Positions 32,677 through 41,574 of a DNA stretch of 64,000 bases are shown one piece after another. The position numbers and the translations under genes were made by a program. Below the pieces are notes generated by a model. The model made no database searches. It was not told where the DNA came from and worked only from the letters and a program-made list of their open reading frames with translations. Source of the DNA: Hymenobacter oligotrophus (GTDB lineage Bacteria > Bacteroidota > Bacteroidia > Cytophagales > Hymenobacteraceae); assembly GCF_003574965.1 (NCBI RefSeq), contig NZ_CP032317.1, forward strand, positions 2,852,001 to 2,916,000. Direction: 5' to 3'. How positions within the stretch are numbered: the stretch's first letter is position 1; each line of letters begins with the position of its first letter.

Positions 32677-33882
32677 TTAATCCATCATATCGGCCGGCTT
32701 GGGGCCGGCGTGCGGGTAATTGGGGTTCCAGCTCATGGGGTAGCCGGTGTCTTCGTACTGCAGGGCCGTTTCGGTGAGGTACAGCGGGCGGAACGTGTCG
32801 ACCATTACGGCCAGCTCGTGGGTTTCCTTTTTGCCGATGCTGGCCTCCACGGTACCGGGGTGCGGGCCGTGCGGCAAGCCCGAAGGGTGCAAGGTAAACG
32901 AAGCCAGATCGACGCCGCGGCGCGACATGAAGTTGCCGGCTACGTAGTACAGCACTTCGTCGGAGTCGACGTTGCTGTGGTTGTAGGGCGCCGGAATGGC
33001 CTCGGGGTGGTAGTCGAACAAGCGCGGCACGAACGAGCAGATTACGAAGTTGTGCGCCTCGAAATGCTGGTGCACGGGTGGCGGCTGGTGAATGCGGCCC
33101 GTAATCGGCTCGAAATCGTGGATGCTCGTGGCATACGGGAAGAAGTAGCCGTCCCAGCCCACCACGTCGAAGGGCGTGTGGGCGTAAATGAGCTCGTGCA
33201 GGGCGCCGTCGCGCTTTACCAGCACGCGGTACTCGCCGCGGTCGTCGTCTTCCGTCACTAGCTCGTGCGGCGGCCGAATGTCCCGCTCGCAATAGGGCGA
33301 GTGCTCGAGCAGCTGCCCAAAGTGGTTGCGGTAGCGGCGGCAGGTTTCCACGGGGCTAAACGACTCGATGATGAGCAGGCGAACCGGGCCTTCTTCGAAG
33401 TGAAACTGGTGGATGATGGTGCGCGGAATCACCACATAGTCGCCGGGCTCGAACGCCACTTTGCCCAGCTGGCTCCACAGCTCGCCGCGGCCTTCGTGCA
33501 CGAAGATGACCTCGTCGGCCAGCGCGTTTTTGTAGTAGTAGTCCATACGCGCCTGCGAGGGGTTGCAGATGCTCAGGGCCACATCAGCATTTGCCAGCAG
33601 GGTTTGGCGGGCGCCTAGGTAGTCGGTACCGGTGCTGGTTTGAGGCAGCGTGCGCAGGTGCGTAGGCTGCAGCGGCCGGTCTTTCAGCAGCTTGGGGCTG
33701 AAGGGCTGCGGCTCGCCCACACGCTTAATCTGGGTAGGCGGGTTTTTGTGGTACAGCAGCGACGACAAGCCCGAGAAGCCCAGCGTGCCCACCAACTGCT
33801 CGGAGTAGAGCGAGCCATCGGGCTGGCGAAACTGGGTATGGCGCTTGCGCGGAATCTGACCTAGGCGGGTGTAATACGGCAT
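32677..33882 (-). CDS. hmgA: Homogentisate 1,2-dioxygenase
   Basis: A 401-aa iron enzyme that opens the ring of homogentisate to maleylacetoacetate in tyrosine/phenylalanine breakdown. The N-terminus is MPYYTRLGQIPRKRHTQFRQ. A double-cupin body includes DEVIFVHEGRGELWSQLGKV and PGDYVVIPRTIIHQFHF. The C-terminal iron-site region has YNHSNVDSDEVLYYVAGNFM and FTLHPSGLPHGPHPGTVEAS with the expected His and Glu. Start: the family begins at MPYYTRLG; the longer frame has 67 extra non-homologous residues. No other pathway gene is in the window. Confidence 0.95.
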   Translation of the reverse strand: MPYYTRLGQIPRKRHTQFRQPDGSLYSEQLVGTLGFSGLSSLLYHKNPPTQIKRVGEPQPFSPKLLKDRPLQPTHLRTLPQTSTGTDYLGARQTLLANADVALSICNPSQARMDYYYKNALADEVIFVHEGRGELWSQLGKVAFEPGDYVVIPRTIIHQFHFEEGPVRLLIIESFSPVETCRRYRNHFGQLLEHSPYCERDIRPPHELVTEDDDRGEYRVLVKRDGALHELIYAHTPFDVVGWDGYFFPYATSIHDFEPITGRIHQPPPVHQHFEAHNFVICSFVPRLFDYHPEAIPAPYNHSNVDSDEVLYYVAGNFMSRRGVDLASFTLHPSGLPHGPHPGTVEASIGKKETHELAVMVDTFRPLYLTETALQYEDTGYPMSWNPNYPHAGPKPADMMD

Positions 33883-34101
33883 AAGCAGACAAAGAAACGG
33901 GGTGGGAATACGAGCGGAATCGGTAGCCGTGAAGGTACGAAAAAGCCCCGCCGGCCGATGAGCAGCTCCCGGTTTCGGCCCCAGTCCAAGCCTCATTGCC
34001 TGGCTTGCCGGCGCAAGCTGCTGCCCCAACCCTAGGTGTCGCTGCCCAACACAGTGCCCCGGGGCCGCCAAATCGATTGGCACTTAGCAGCCCGCAGCTG
34101 C

Positions 34102-35787
34102 TTACTCGGTTGGTTGCTTTAGGGCCAGCCGGGTGTTGCCGTCGTGCAGGGCGCGCAGGGCCTGCTGCAGCTCCAGGTCTTGGTCGCGCATTACGGCGTA
34201 GTAGGTGTCCTTGCCGTAGGCGCTGCGCGCTATCAGGGCTTTTAGCTGCGCGCGCAGGGCGGCGCTGCTGCGGCGCAGGCTGGCGGCATCGGCACGTACG
34301 CCGTCTTGGGCGCCGCGCGCGGCCAGGGCTTGCAGCTGCACGTCGCTTACTTCAAACGTGCGCGCAAACTGCTGAAACGTCATTTGCTCCAGCTCGGGGC
34401 GGTGCTGTTGGTACAGGTTCAGGGCAAACTCGCGCACCACGTTGGCCGCTTGCAGGCGGGCGTAGTAGCGGTTGTTCACCACGGTGTCGCGCGGCACAAA
34501 TAAATCGGGCATGATGCCGCCGCCGCCGTACACGGTGCGGCCGTGCGAGGTGCGGAAGCGCAGTTCGGGCGCAAAATGCACGCTATCGGCATGAAAGGCC
34601 TCGCCGCGAGCGTAACGCTCCTGCAATTCGCGGTCGTAGGCGGCCACGCCGTTGCGGTAGGGCTTTTGGATGGAACGCCCCGAGGGCGTGTAGTAGCGCG
34701 CAATGGTGAGGCGCAGCTCGGAGCCGTCGTTGAGGCTAATAGGCTGCTGCACCAGGCCTTTGCCAAAGGTGCGGCGGCCCACCAGCAGGGCGCGGTCGTG
34801 GTCTTGCAAGGCGCCGGCCAATACCTCCGAGGCCGAGGCCGAACCTTCGTCAACGAGCACCACCAGCTGGCCCTCTTCAAACTCGCCCAGCACCCGCGAA
34901 AACGTTTGGCTGTCGTACTGGTCGCCTTTGCCGTCGGTGTACACGATTTTGCGCGTGCCGGCAATAAACTCGTCGGCTACTTTGGTGGCGCGGTCGAGGT
35001 AGCCGCCGGGGTTGCCGCGCAAGTCGAGCACCAGCTTCTCCATGCCCTCGCGCCGCAGCCTACCTAGGGCCGCCTTAAACTCATCGTAGGTGCCGGCGGC
35101 AAAGCGGCTGATTTTGATGTAGCCCGTTTGCCCGTCCATCAGGTAAGCCACATCCACCGAGCTGTTGGGGATGCGGTTGCGCGTGAGGGCCATCATCAGG
35201 GGGCGCGTTTGGCCGCGGCGCAGCAGCAGCAGGCGCACGGTGCTGCCGCGCGGCCCGCGCAGGCGGGCAAACACTTGGTCGGTGGTGTAATGCTGGCCCG
35301 ATACGTTTTGGCCGTCTACGGCCAAAATTCGGTCGCCGGGCTGCATGCCCGCTTGCTCGGCCGGGCCGCCGCTCAGCGGGGCCACCACCGTGGCTGTGTC
35401 GCGAAACAGATTGAACTCCACCCCAATGCCGTCGTAATCGCTCTGCAAAAACGCGGCGGCTTGCTGCTGCTCCTTGGCCGGCAGGTAAGTAGAGTGCGGG
35501 TCGAGGCGCTCGAGCAGGCGCTTGATGGCGTAGTCCGACAGCTCCTCGGCGTTGACGGAATCGACGTACTCGCGGTCGACGTAGCTCAGGATTTCCTTGA
35601 ACTTGAGGTAACCGCGCGCCGTGGCGTCGGGGTTTTGCTCCGAAGGCCGAAACGGATTGGCGCCCAGCAGCACCCCGCAAGCCAGCGCCGCGGCCAACAG
35701 CAGCGGCTGCCGCCAGCGCGCCCACGCGCTCCGCACACGCGCCGCCCCAACGGGCCGCGGTGCTTCAGGCTTCGAAGCAGCTTTCAT
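34102..35787 (-). CDS. C-terminal processing peptidase (S41 family) with PDZ domain
   Basis: A 561-aa protease. An N-terminal signal anchor (RWRQPLLLAAALACGVLLGA, about 25–44) places it in the periplasm. A PDZ domain follows (DGIGVEFNLFRDTATVVAPL…GMQPGDRILAVDGQNV). The S41 catalytic core shows LVLDLRGNPGGYLDRA, the serine in DEGSASASEVLAGALQDHDR and the lysine in RTFGKGLVQQPISL, the Ser–Lys dyad of Prc/CtpA proteases. It should process or degrade envelope proteins from their C-termini. A long C-terminal extension (about 150 residues) is typical of Bacteroidota members. Confidence 0.95.
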   Translation of the reverse strand: MKAASKPEAPRPVGAARVRSAWARWRQPLLLAAALACGVLLGANPFRPSEQNPDATARGYLKFKEILSYVDREYVDSVNAEELSDYAIKRLLERLDPHSTYLPAKEQQQAAAFLQSDYDGIGVEFNLFRDTATVVAPLSGGPAEQAGMQPGDRILAVDGQNVSGQHYTTDQVFARLRGPRGSTVRLLLLRRGQTRPLMMALTRNRIPNSSVDVAYLMDGQTGYIKISRFAAGTYDEFKAALGRLRREGMEKLVLDLRGNPGGYLDRATKVADEFIAGTRKIVYTDGKGDQYDSQTFSRVLGEFEEGQLVVLVDEGSASASEVLAGALQDHDRALLVGRRTFGKGLVQQPISLNDGSELRLTIARYYTPSGRSIQKPYRNGVAAYDRELQERYARGEAFHADSVHFAPELRFRTSHGRTVYGGGGIMPDLFVPRDTVVNNRYYARLQAANVVREFALNLYQQHRPELEQMTFQQFARTFEVSDVQLQALAARGAQDGVRADAASLRRSSAALRAQLKALIARSAYGKDTYYAVMRDQDLELQQALRALHDGNTRLALKQPTE

Positions 35788-36148
35788 CTGTCAGAGGGGC
35801 GAGTAAATGTGAGCGATAAGCAGCGGGTAAGCGAACGGATACTACTCAAAAATACAACAGATGCGGCAGCTAACTCATCACTATTTGGAGCACATGGTAA
35901 TTTTCCGTTAAAAACACAGGTTTTTATATTTTTAATTCTAATGGCGGATTTCGCGGCTGTGTGGGCTTAAATACCGCTTATCGGCCACTGAGCCGACCTA
36001 GCCGCATTTTCCCGAAACTGTACTTATCGAACGCACTTTGCCCGCTGCGGTATTCGGCCTAGCTTAGTCAGTGATGGTTTCCGGCCCGTTAGCGGCGTTT
36101 TTTGGCGCTTGGTGGCTTGTGCGTATCCCTGTTAATTGCAATCCTACG
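35788..36148. other. Intergenic region upstream of the S41 protease
   Basis: No gene is seen in 360 bases. 35850–35945 is AT-rich, with a short hairpin (AAAAACACAGGTTTTT). It probably holds the S41 promoter region on the minus strand. The rest is featureless. Confidence 0.4.
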
Positions 36149-36330
36149 GTGAGGCTGACACCCGTTTCCGTATCCTTGGTGTTTCTGGCCTTGAGCGGCT
36201 GCGAAAAGCGCGAAGGCTCCACGCTGGTAGAGGGCTAGGTGGTGGACAAGTACACGGGCCGGGGCGTGCCGCACGCCCTGGTGCAGGTGCTGGCGCAGGG
36301 CGGCAGCGGGCTGGCCGGCGGGAGCCGCTT
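36149..36330 (+). pseudogene. Decayed lipoprotein gene (carboxypeptidase-regulatory-like)
   Basis: From GTG at 36149 the frame reads a lipoprotein signal (VSLVFLALSGC, lipobox LSGC) then EKREGSTLVEG, a TAG at 36236, and in the same frame VVDKYTGRGVPHALVQVLAQ. G-x-VVDKYTGxGVP-A-VQV is the start of a carboxypeptidase-regulatory-like beta-sandwich domain. Soon after GGSGLAGG the similarity ends. The gene is thus interrupted by a stop and truncated. Confidence 0.6.
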
Positions 36331-36514
36331 CACTAGAAAACCGTTGCCTACCCGCCCCTTGTTGACACCACCGACGTTGAAATACAGTTTTAACCGCCGC
36401 CCGCTTGCTCCTGGCCCCTCTGTTGCGCGTTGGTACTTAGGGCTGGGGCGGGCGCAGCGCCTAGGTGCCCACAGCAACTTAGGCGGGCGGCACCCTATTG
36501 CCAGCTAGCTGCCG

Positions 36515-36522
36515 TATCTTTG
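36515..36522 (+). promoter_or_regulatory. Possible -7 element of ruvX–def
   Basis: TATCTTTG, an exact TAnnTTTG match, 54 bases before the ruvX ATG. An ATTG at 36497–36500 is closer than the usual -33 spacing. Confidence 0.45.
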
Positions 36523-36576
36523 CGGGGGCAGCGCCACCTAGGCGCGGCCGGTTTTTCGCTCGTTCCCAAGCACTTT

Positions 36577-36993
36577 ATGGCCCGCCTTCTTGCCATCGAT
36601 TACGGCCACAAGCGCGTGGGCCTGGCCGTAACCGACCCGCTGCAGCTTATTGCCACGCCGCTCGACACGATTCACAGCCAGGACTTGTTCGCCTTCGTGA
36701 AGAAGTACCACCAGCAGGAGCAGCTGGCGGGCATCGTGATTGGCATGCCGCGCACGCTGCTCAACGAAGCCACCGACGCTACCCCGGCCGTGGTGGGCGT
36801 GGTGCGCAAGCTGCGCCGCGAGCTGCCCGAGGTGCCCGTACACGAAGTAGACGAGCGGTTTACCTCGCGCATGGCGCACCAGGCCATGCTGGCCGGCGGC
36901 CTGGGCCAAAAAGCCCGCCGCGACAAAGCCCTGGTCGACCGCGTCAGCGCCACCATTATTCTGCAATCTTTTCTTGACTCTCGCCCCGTATGA
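36577..36993 (+). CDS. ruvX: RuvX/YqgF family Holliday junction resolvase-like nuclease
   Basis: A 138-aa RNase H-fold protein. It starts MARLLAIDYGHKRVGLAVTD, the family motif with the catalytic Asp, then GIVIGMPRTLLNEATDATP, VPVHEVDERFTSRMAHQAM (second acidic site), and ends with DRVSATIILQSFLDS. YqgF proteins are implicated in pre-16S rRNA 5'-end processing and junction resolution. Its stop overlaps the def start (ATGA), showing translational coupling. The longer frame upstream has no similarity. Confidence 0.95.
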   Translation: MARLLAIDYGHKRVGLAVTDPLQLIATPLDTIHSQDLFAFVKKYHQQEQLAGIVIGMPRTLLNEATDATPAVVGVVRKLRRELPEVPVHEVDERFTSRMAHQAMLAGGLGQKARRDKALVDRVSATIILQSFLDSRPV

Positions 36994-37574
36994 TTTACCC
37001 CATCGTGGCCTACGGCGACCCGGTGCTGAAAGCCCGCGCCAAGGACATTCCGGCCGATTTTTCGGCGGAGGAGCTGCAAAAGCTCATCGCCGATATGTAC
37101 GAAACCATGTACTACGCCCACGGCGTGGGCCTGGCGGCGCCGCAAATCGGCAAAAGCGTGCGCCTGTTTGTAATTGACTCGGAACCGATGGTGGACGACG
37201 AGGACGACGACGCGCCCGCCGAAACCGGCGTGAAGCGCGTTTTCATCAACCCCGTCATGGTTAAGGAAAGCGGCGAGGAATGGCCTTTCGAAGAAGGCTG
37301 CCTGAGCATCCCCGGCGTGCGCGAACGGGTGTTCCGCAAGCCCGACATCATCATTCGTTACGAAGACGAAAACCGCCAGGTGCACGAAGAAGGCTTTTCG
37401 GGCATGACGGCGCGCGTCATTCAGCACGAGTACGACCACCTCGAGGGCGTGCTGTTCACCGATAAAATTTCGGCGTTCAAAAAGCAGCTCATCAAAAACA
37501 AGCTCACGCGCATTGCCAAAGGCGAGGCCAAAGCCGATTACCGCATGCGCTTTGCCGGCCAGCGCGGCCGCTAG
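36990..37574 (+). CDS. def: Peptide deformylase
   Basis: A 194-aa metalloenzyme that removes formyl groups from nascent N-termini. Motif 1 GVGLAAPQIG, motif 2 EEGCLSIPG (Cys metal ligand) and motif 3 QHEYDHLEGVLF (HExxH) are all intact. An acidic insert (DSEPMVDDEDDDAPAETGV, about 63–81) lies in the loop between motifs 1 and 2, as in other Bacteroidota enzymes. It overlaps ruvX by four bases and is followed by a terminator. Confidence 0.97.
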   Translation: MIYPIVAYGDPVLKARAKDIPADFSAEELQKLIADMYETMYYAHGVGLAAPQIGKSVRLFVIDSEPMVDDEDDDAPAETGVKRVFINPVMVKESGEEWPFEEGCLSIPGVRERVFRKPDIIIRYEDENRQVHEEGFSGMTARVIQHEYDHLEGVLFTDKISAFKKQLIKNKLTRIAKGEAKADYRMRFAGQRGR

Positions 37575-37597
37575 TTTCCTAGGTCCGATTCGGTTTG

Positions 37598-37625
37598 AAA
37601 CGCCCGGCCATGCCGGGCGTTTTTG
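37598..37625 (+). terminator. Terminator of ruvX–def
   Basis: AAACGCCCGGC, a 3-base loop, GCCGGGCGTTTTT. Classic intrinsic terminator 23 bases after the def stop. Confidence 0.95.
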
Positions 37626-37665
37626 CGTTCTTTGGGGTCGGAATTAGTGCTTTATCTGGCTGCGT

Positions 37666-38649
37666 ATGCTACTTCGGCGCGCTTTGTTATTCTTGCTGAT
37701 TGTGGTGCTGTGGCTGCTGCCACCGCGGCCCGAAACGCACGCTTGGGGCTTTTTCGCGCACCGCAGCATCAACCGGCTGGCCGTGTTTACGCTGCCGCCC
37801 GAAATGATCGGTTTCTACAAAAGCCGCATCGAGTACCTCACGGTGCAGGCCACGCGGCCCGACTCGCGCCGCACCGTGGTAGCCGGCGAAGCCCCCAGGC
37901 ACTTCATCGACCTGGACGTGTACGGCGACTCGGCCGCCTACAAGCTGCCCCGCTCCTACGCCGATGCCGTAGCCCGCTTCGGCGAAGACTCGCTATTGCG
38001 CCACGGCATTGTGCCCTGGCACGTGGTGCGCATGAAGGGCCAACTCACCGAAGCCTTCCGCACTCGCGACGCCGAGCGCATTATCAGCCTCTCGGCCGAC
38101 CTAGGGCACTACCTCGCCGATGCCTGCGTGCCCCTGCACACCACCCGCAACTACAACGGCCAGCTTACCAACCAGCGCGGTATTCACGGGCTGTGGGAGT
38201 CGCGGCTGCCCGAGCTGCTGGCCACCAACTACGACTTTTTCACCGGCCCGGCGCCCTACCTGGAGTACCCCACCGGCACCATTTGGGCCACGGTAGCCCG
38301 CTCCCACGCCGCCGTCGACTCGGTGTTGCGGTTTGAAAGCGAGCTGACGCGCCAGCTGCCCGCCGACCGCAAGTACAGCTACGAAGAGCGCAACGGCCGC
38401 ACCACGCGGGTGTACTCGCAGGAGTTTAGCCGCGCCTACCACCAGCGCCTGAGTGGGCAAGTAGAGCGGCAAATGCGCCTAGCCGTGCGCTTAACGGGTG
38501 CGTTTTGGTACACCTGCTGGGTTGATGCCGGCCAGCCCGACCTAAACCACCTGCCGCGCCTCACCGAGGCCCAAATGCGCCAGCTGGCTCTGCAAGCCCA
38601 GCAAGAACAAGCCGCGCCCGCCGCCGACACCTACGGCCACACCGATTGA
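37666..38649 (+). CDS. Exported zinc-dependent phospholipase C/S1-P1 nuclease-fold protein
   Basis: A 327-aa protein. The signal peptide (MLLRRALLFLLIVVLWLLPP…THA) is cut just before WGFFAHRSIN. An N-terminal Trp followed by a nearby His is the first part of the trinuclear zinc site of phospholipase C and P1-type nucleases. Further ligands are visible in RHFIDLDVYGD, LSADLGHYLADACVPLHTT and IHGLWESRLPELL. It therefore likely hydrolyses phosphate esters in the periplasm; lipid versus nucleic acid substrate is not decidable. Confidence 0.85.
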   Translation: MLLRRALLFLLIVVLWLLPPRPETHAWGFFAHRSINRLAVFTLPPEMIGFYKSRIEYLTVQATRPDSRRTVVAGEAPRHFIDLDVYGDSAAYKLPRSYADAVARFGEDSLLRHGIVPWHVVRMKGQLTEAFRTRDAERIISLSADLGHYLADACVPLHTTRNYNGQLTNQRGIHGLWESRLPELLATNYDFFTGPAPYLEYPTGTIWATVARSHAAVDSVLRFESELTRQLPADRKYSYEERNGRTTRVYSQEFSRAYHQRLSGQVERQMRLAVRLTGAFWYTCWVDAGQPDLNHLPRLTEAQMRQLALQAQQEQAAPAADTYGHTD

Positions 38650-38704
38650 GCCCGGCCCGCGTGCCCTAGGTGCGCCTGCCCCCGGCCACCGGGCAGCTTG
38701 GTTC

Positions 38705-39685
38705 TCACAACGCCTCCGTGACGTGCAGCCGGTCGAGGTCGAGCACCACGTTGCCGTCGGCCTCAATGTCGTAGGCGCGCACGAAGCGGCGGTTCCACTG
38801 CACCTCGTCGAACCGGTACGAATTGCGGGCATGCACCTCCTGCGCAAACGTGTCGTCGTAGCCTTTGATGAGGATAAGCACTTCGGTGAAGCGGGCGGCC
38901 CAATCGGCGGGGCCCAGGCCGTGCAGCGGGCTCTCGGGCGTGATGTCGTGCACGAGCGTCCAGTTCAGCGGAAAAAACTGTACCTCGTTGCGTTCCAGCT
39001 CGAGGGCGCGGTACTGGCGGTTGCCGTCGGGGTCGGTAAACTGCACCATTACACGGGCCCGCAGTTCCACAAGGGTGCTGTGGTAGAGGTTGGCAATCCG
39101 AAACTGCAGGCAGGGCGTGCCATCGGGGCGGCGCGAAATAATGGCTGTTTGGCTGAACAGGATGCGGGCCCGCGGGCGCGAAAACCGCCCGTACAGCAAG
39201 CCCGTGGCCAAAGCAGCAATCAGCAAGCCCACCAAAGCCTCGAAGCTGGCCAGCAGGTTGGCGCCCACGCCCGTGGGAGCCACGGCGCCGTAGCCTACGG
39301 TAGTAAAGGTTTGGGTGCTGAAGAAAAATGCGTGCAGCAGGTCGCCGGCCGCGGTGCCGTCGCGCTCGATACCGCGCAGGTGCTCTACCCCGATAAGCCA
39401 ATAACCCAAAGCAAACAGCCCGTTTACGAGCAGCAGCGCCAGCAGCAGCCACGCCAGAAATGCCCCCCACGACATGCGCACCAGCGTTTGGTACACCTCG
39501 TGGGTGTGCATACGCCCGCGGCGGCGCACGTTAAACGAGCCGTCGTGGTTGATGGCCCGCACCGTGGGGCGGCCAAATTTTACGCCCAGGCCGGGGTCGG
39601 GCGATGCCCCTGACCCGAAGCGGCAGCGCGGCGGTTGGTCGACAACATAATGGCCAAAAGGTAATACCAAACCCGCAGCTACCAC
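38705..39685 (-). CDS. Inward-rectifier potassium channel (KirBac family)
   Basis: A 326-aa protein. A cytoplasmic slide-helix region (NHDGSFNVRRRG) precedes TM1 (WGAFLAWLLLALLLVNGLFA), a pore helix and the selectivity filter TFTTVGYGAVAP, then TM2 (NLLASFEALVGLLIAALATG). The long C-terminal cytoplasmic Ig-like Kir domain (RARILFSQTAIISRRPDGTP…) gates the pore. This TM1–P–TM2–Kir arrangement defines KirBac channels. The start is uncertain: the only in-frame initiators are GTG at 39685 or nearby TTG codons, since no in-frame ATG lies before the slide helix. Confidence 0.93.
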   Translation of the reverse strand: MVAAGLVLPFGHYVVDQPPRCRFGSGASPDPGLGVKFGRPTVRAINHDGSFNVRRRGRMHTHEVYQTLVRMSWGAFLAWLLLALLLVNGLFALGYWLIGVEHLRGIERDGTAAGDLLHAFFFSTQTFTTVGYGAVAPTGVGANLLASFEALVGLLIAALATGLLYGRFSRPRARILFSQTAIISRRPDGTPCLQFRIANLYHSTLVELRARVMVQFTDPDGNRQYRALELERNEVQFFPLNWTLVHDITPESPLHGLGPADWAARFTEVLILIKGYDDTFAQEVHARNSYRFDEVQWNRRFVRAYDIEADGNVVLDLDRLHVTEAL

Positions 39686-39778
39686 CTAGGCACACAGCCG
39701 TCTTATTGCCGACCTTTGCTCGGCGGCTCCGTCCGTAGGTGCTCGGCGCGGCACTTGTCCCCACTTGCTTCCGGTTGC

Positions 39779-40150
39779 ATGAAAAGCCTGCTCACCATTG
39801 CCCTGCTCTGCGTTTCAAACCTGTTCATGACGTTTGCCTGGTACGGGCACTTGTACTTCAAGAAGCTGCCGTGGTTTGCTAAAACCGGCATTGCGGGCGT
39901 GGTGCTGATAAGCTGGGGCCTGGCCTTTTTCGAGTACGTGTTTCAGGTGCCGGCCAACCGCATCGGCTTCGAGGCCAACGGCGGCCCCTACAACCTGTTT
40001 CAGCTGAAGGTAATTCAGGAAGTGGTGTCGCTTACGGTGTTCACCTTGTGCGCCGTGTACGTGTTCAAATCCGATAAGCTGGCCTGGAACCACCTCGTAG
40101 GATTTGCGCTGCTGGTGGCGGCCGTGTATGTTATTTTTAAGAAGTGGTAA
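39779..40150 (+). CDS. DMT family (DUF486) small membrane protein
   Basis: A 123-aa protein with four transmembrane segments: LLTIALLCVSNLFMTFAWYG, GIAGVVLISWGLAFFEYVF, IQEVVSLTVFTLCAVYVF and LVGFALLVAAVYVIF. FMTFAWYGHLYF and EYVFQVPANRIG are the DUF486 signatures. It is related to small multidrug-type transporters of the DMT superfamily; no substrate known. The ATG at 39779 fits the usual start MKSLLTIALL. It is divergent from the KirBac gene. Confidence 0.92.
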   Translation: MKSLLTIALLCVSNLFMTFAWYGHLYFKKLPWFAKTGIAGVVLISWGLAFFEYVFQVPANRIGFEANGGPYNLFQLKVIQEVVSLTVFTLCAVYVFKSDKLAWNHLVGFALLVAAVYVIFKKW

Positions 40151-40189
40151 GCTAATTTGGCAGCCATTTTAGCCGCTAAGTTGGTTTGC

Positions 40190-41359
40190 ATGCGAAAGTG
40201 TTTACTTGTTCTATCCTTGAGTTTGGGCGCCCGGTTGGTTTTGGGCCAAAGCCCGTTGTTTCAGCCCGGCTATATCGTGCGCGCCGACGCACCTGCCGAC
40301 ACGGTGCGCGGCTACGTGGATGTTTACCGCGCTACCACCCGCTTGGGCTACATCCGCTTTCAGGCCACGCCCGAAGCGCCCATTGAGAAGCTGCGCGCCC
40401 GGTACCTGCTGGCCGCCGGCACAGCCGATATGCGCCAAGCATTCCGGAGCAAGCAGTTAAGCAACGACAGCGTACGCCTGCTGGAGGTAATTGCCAGCGG
40501 GCCGCTCTCGCTATACACGGGTTATGTAGCCAACTCGCCGGCCGATTACCTGCTGGGCGAAGCCAACCAACCTTTGCTGCCGCTCACGCGGCCTCAGTTT
40601 CTGCCGGTGCTGCAAGGCGTGGTGGCTAATTGCGCTACCCTAAACCTGCGCGACCGGCGCCGGGCCCGGCTCCAGTACAGTCGCGAGCCACTTGGCAAGG
40701 TAGTAGATGAGTACAACCGTTGCGTCGCGCCGAGGACGTCGCGCTATTACCCCGGCTCCGGGCTCCTGCGCCCACGCTTGAGTATCCAGGCAGGTTTGCA
40801 ACGCAACCTCATGTGGTACGAAGAAAAAGGTCGGCTTTTTGGCAACCAGCGTGCCGAAACCGTTAGTTATATTGTAGGAGCAGGTGCCGTACTGCCTTTG
40901 CACAGCAACCTTCACGGCGTAGTAGAGGCTCAGTACATTCGGCCGGCCGCTGTTATTCAAGTGCGCGAGCGGCCTGGCGCCATGGCCAACTACTACCAGC
41001 GCACCCTCGATCTGAAAGTTCACGCGCTCCAGCTGCCGCTGCTGCTGCGCTTGCAGCCCGGCCGGCCCGAGCGCCGTTTCCACGGGTATGCCGAAGGCGG
41101 TGGCGGAGTATTCTTGGTGCTGAGCCGGCGGGCCCGCATTACAGATACCCCTGAGGTTTCGACTGACCGCCCTTACGCGTACGATTTGCCCATGCGAAAT
41201 AACGGATTTATGATCCGGGCCGGGGCCGGTGTCAACCACCGCAGTAGCTGGGGCACTCTGGGGTTGGGGGCCCATTGGCAAAATAATTACATCGGCAGCA
41301 CCCTTATCAGTGGATATGGCTTGAAGCAAACCAGCGTGGTGCTAACGTACAGCCGATAG
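40190..41359 (+). CDS. Exported outer-membrane-type protein, unknown function
   Basis: A 389-aa protein. MRKCLLVLSLSLGARLVLGQ is the signal peptide. The first half (FQPGYIVRADAPADTVRGYV, FQATPEAPIEKLRARYL…) resembles the small soluble domain that precedes barrels in many Bacteroidota proteins. The second half (RLSIQAGLQRNLMWYEEKGR, YIVGAGAVLPLHSNLHGVVE, LPLLLRLQPGRPERRFHGYA, FMIRAGAGVNHRSSWGTLGL, KQTSVVLTYSR) shows alternating strands with a terminal aromatic/Arg, like a PorT/OmpA-type barrel. It follows the DUF486 gene by 39 bases. Function unknown. Confidence 0.78.
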   Translation: MRKCLLVLSLSLGARLVLGQSPLFQPGYIVRADAPADTVRGYVDVYRATTRLGYIRFQATPEAPIEKLRARYLLAAGTADMRQAFRSKQLSNDSVRLLEVIASGPLSLYTGYVANSPADYLLGEANQPLLPLTRPQFLPVLQGVVANCATLNLRDRRRARLQYSREPLGKVVDEYNRCVAPRTSRYYPGSGLLRPRLSIQAGLQRNLMWYEEKGRLFGNQRAETVSYIVGAGAVLPLHSNLHGVVEAQYIRPAAVIQVRERPGAMANYYQRTLDLKVHALQLPLLLRLQPGRPERRFHGYAEGGGGVFLVLSRRARITDTPEVSTDRPYAYDLPMRNNGFMIRAGAGVNHRSSWGTLGLGAHWQNNYIGSTLISGYGLKQTSVVLTYSR

Positions 41360-41574
41360 CTGGCCGACAAGGCTTCCTGGGTGCCGGCAACCCGCAAGCA
41401 CTCAGGCAGCCGGTGCCGCCCGGCAAGCCCAACTGTTTGGGCCGGGCCGGTCCTCGGCAGCAGCATGATAGTCAGCATCCAAGCTTAGGTTAAACCAGCA
41501 GAGGCACAGGCAACAACCCCGACCGCAGGCGTGCGTAGGTAGGCCGTTGCCCTTTGGTTCTTTTGCTGTTTTAT

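Noticed and set aside
35128-35970. Long open frame antisense to the S41 protease
   Set aside because: Low-complexity Ala/Val/Gln/Arg composition, no domain; the S41 gene explains the region.
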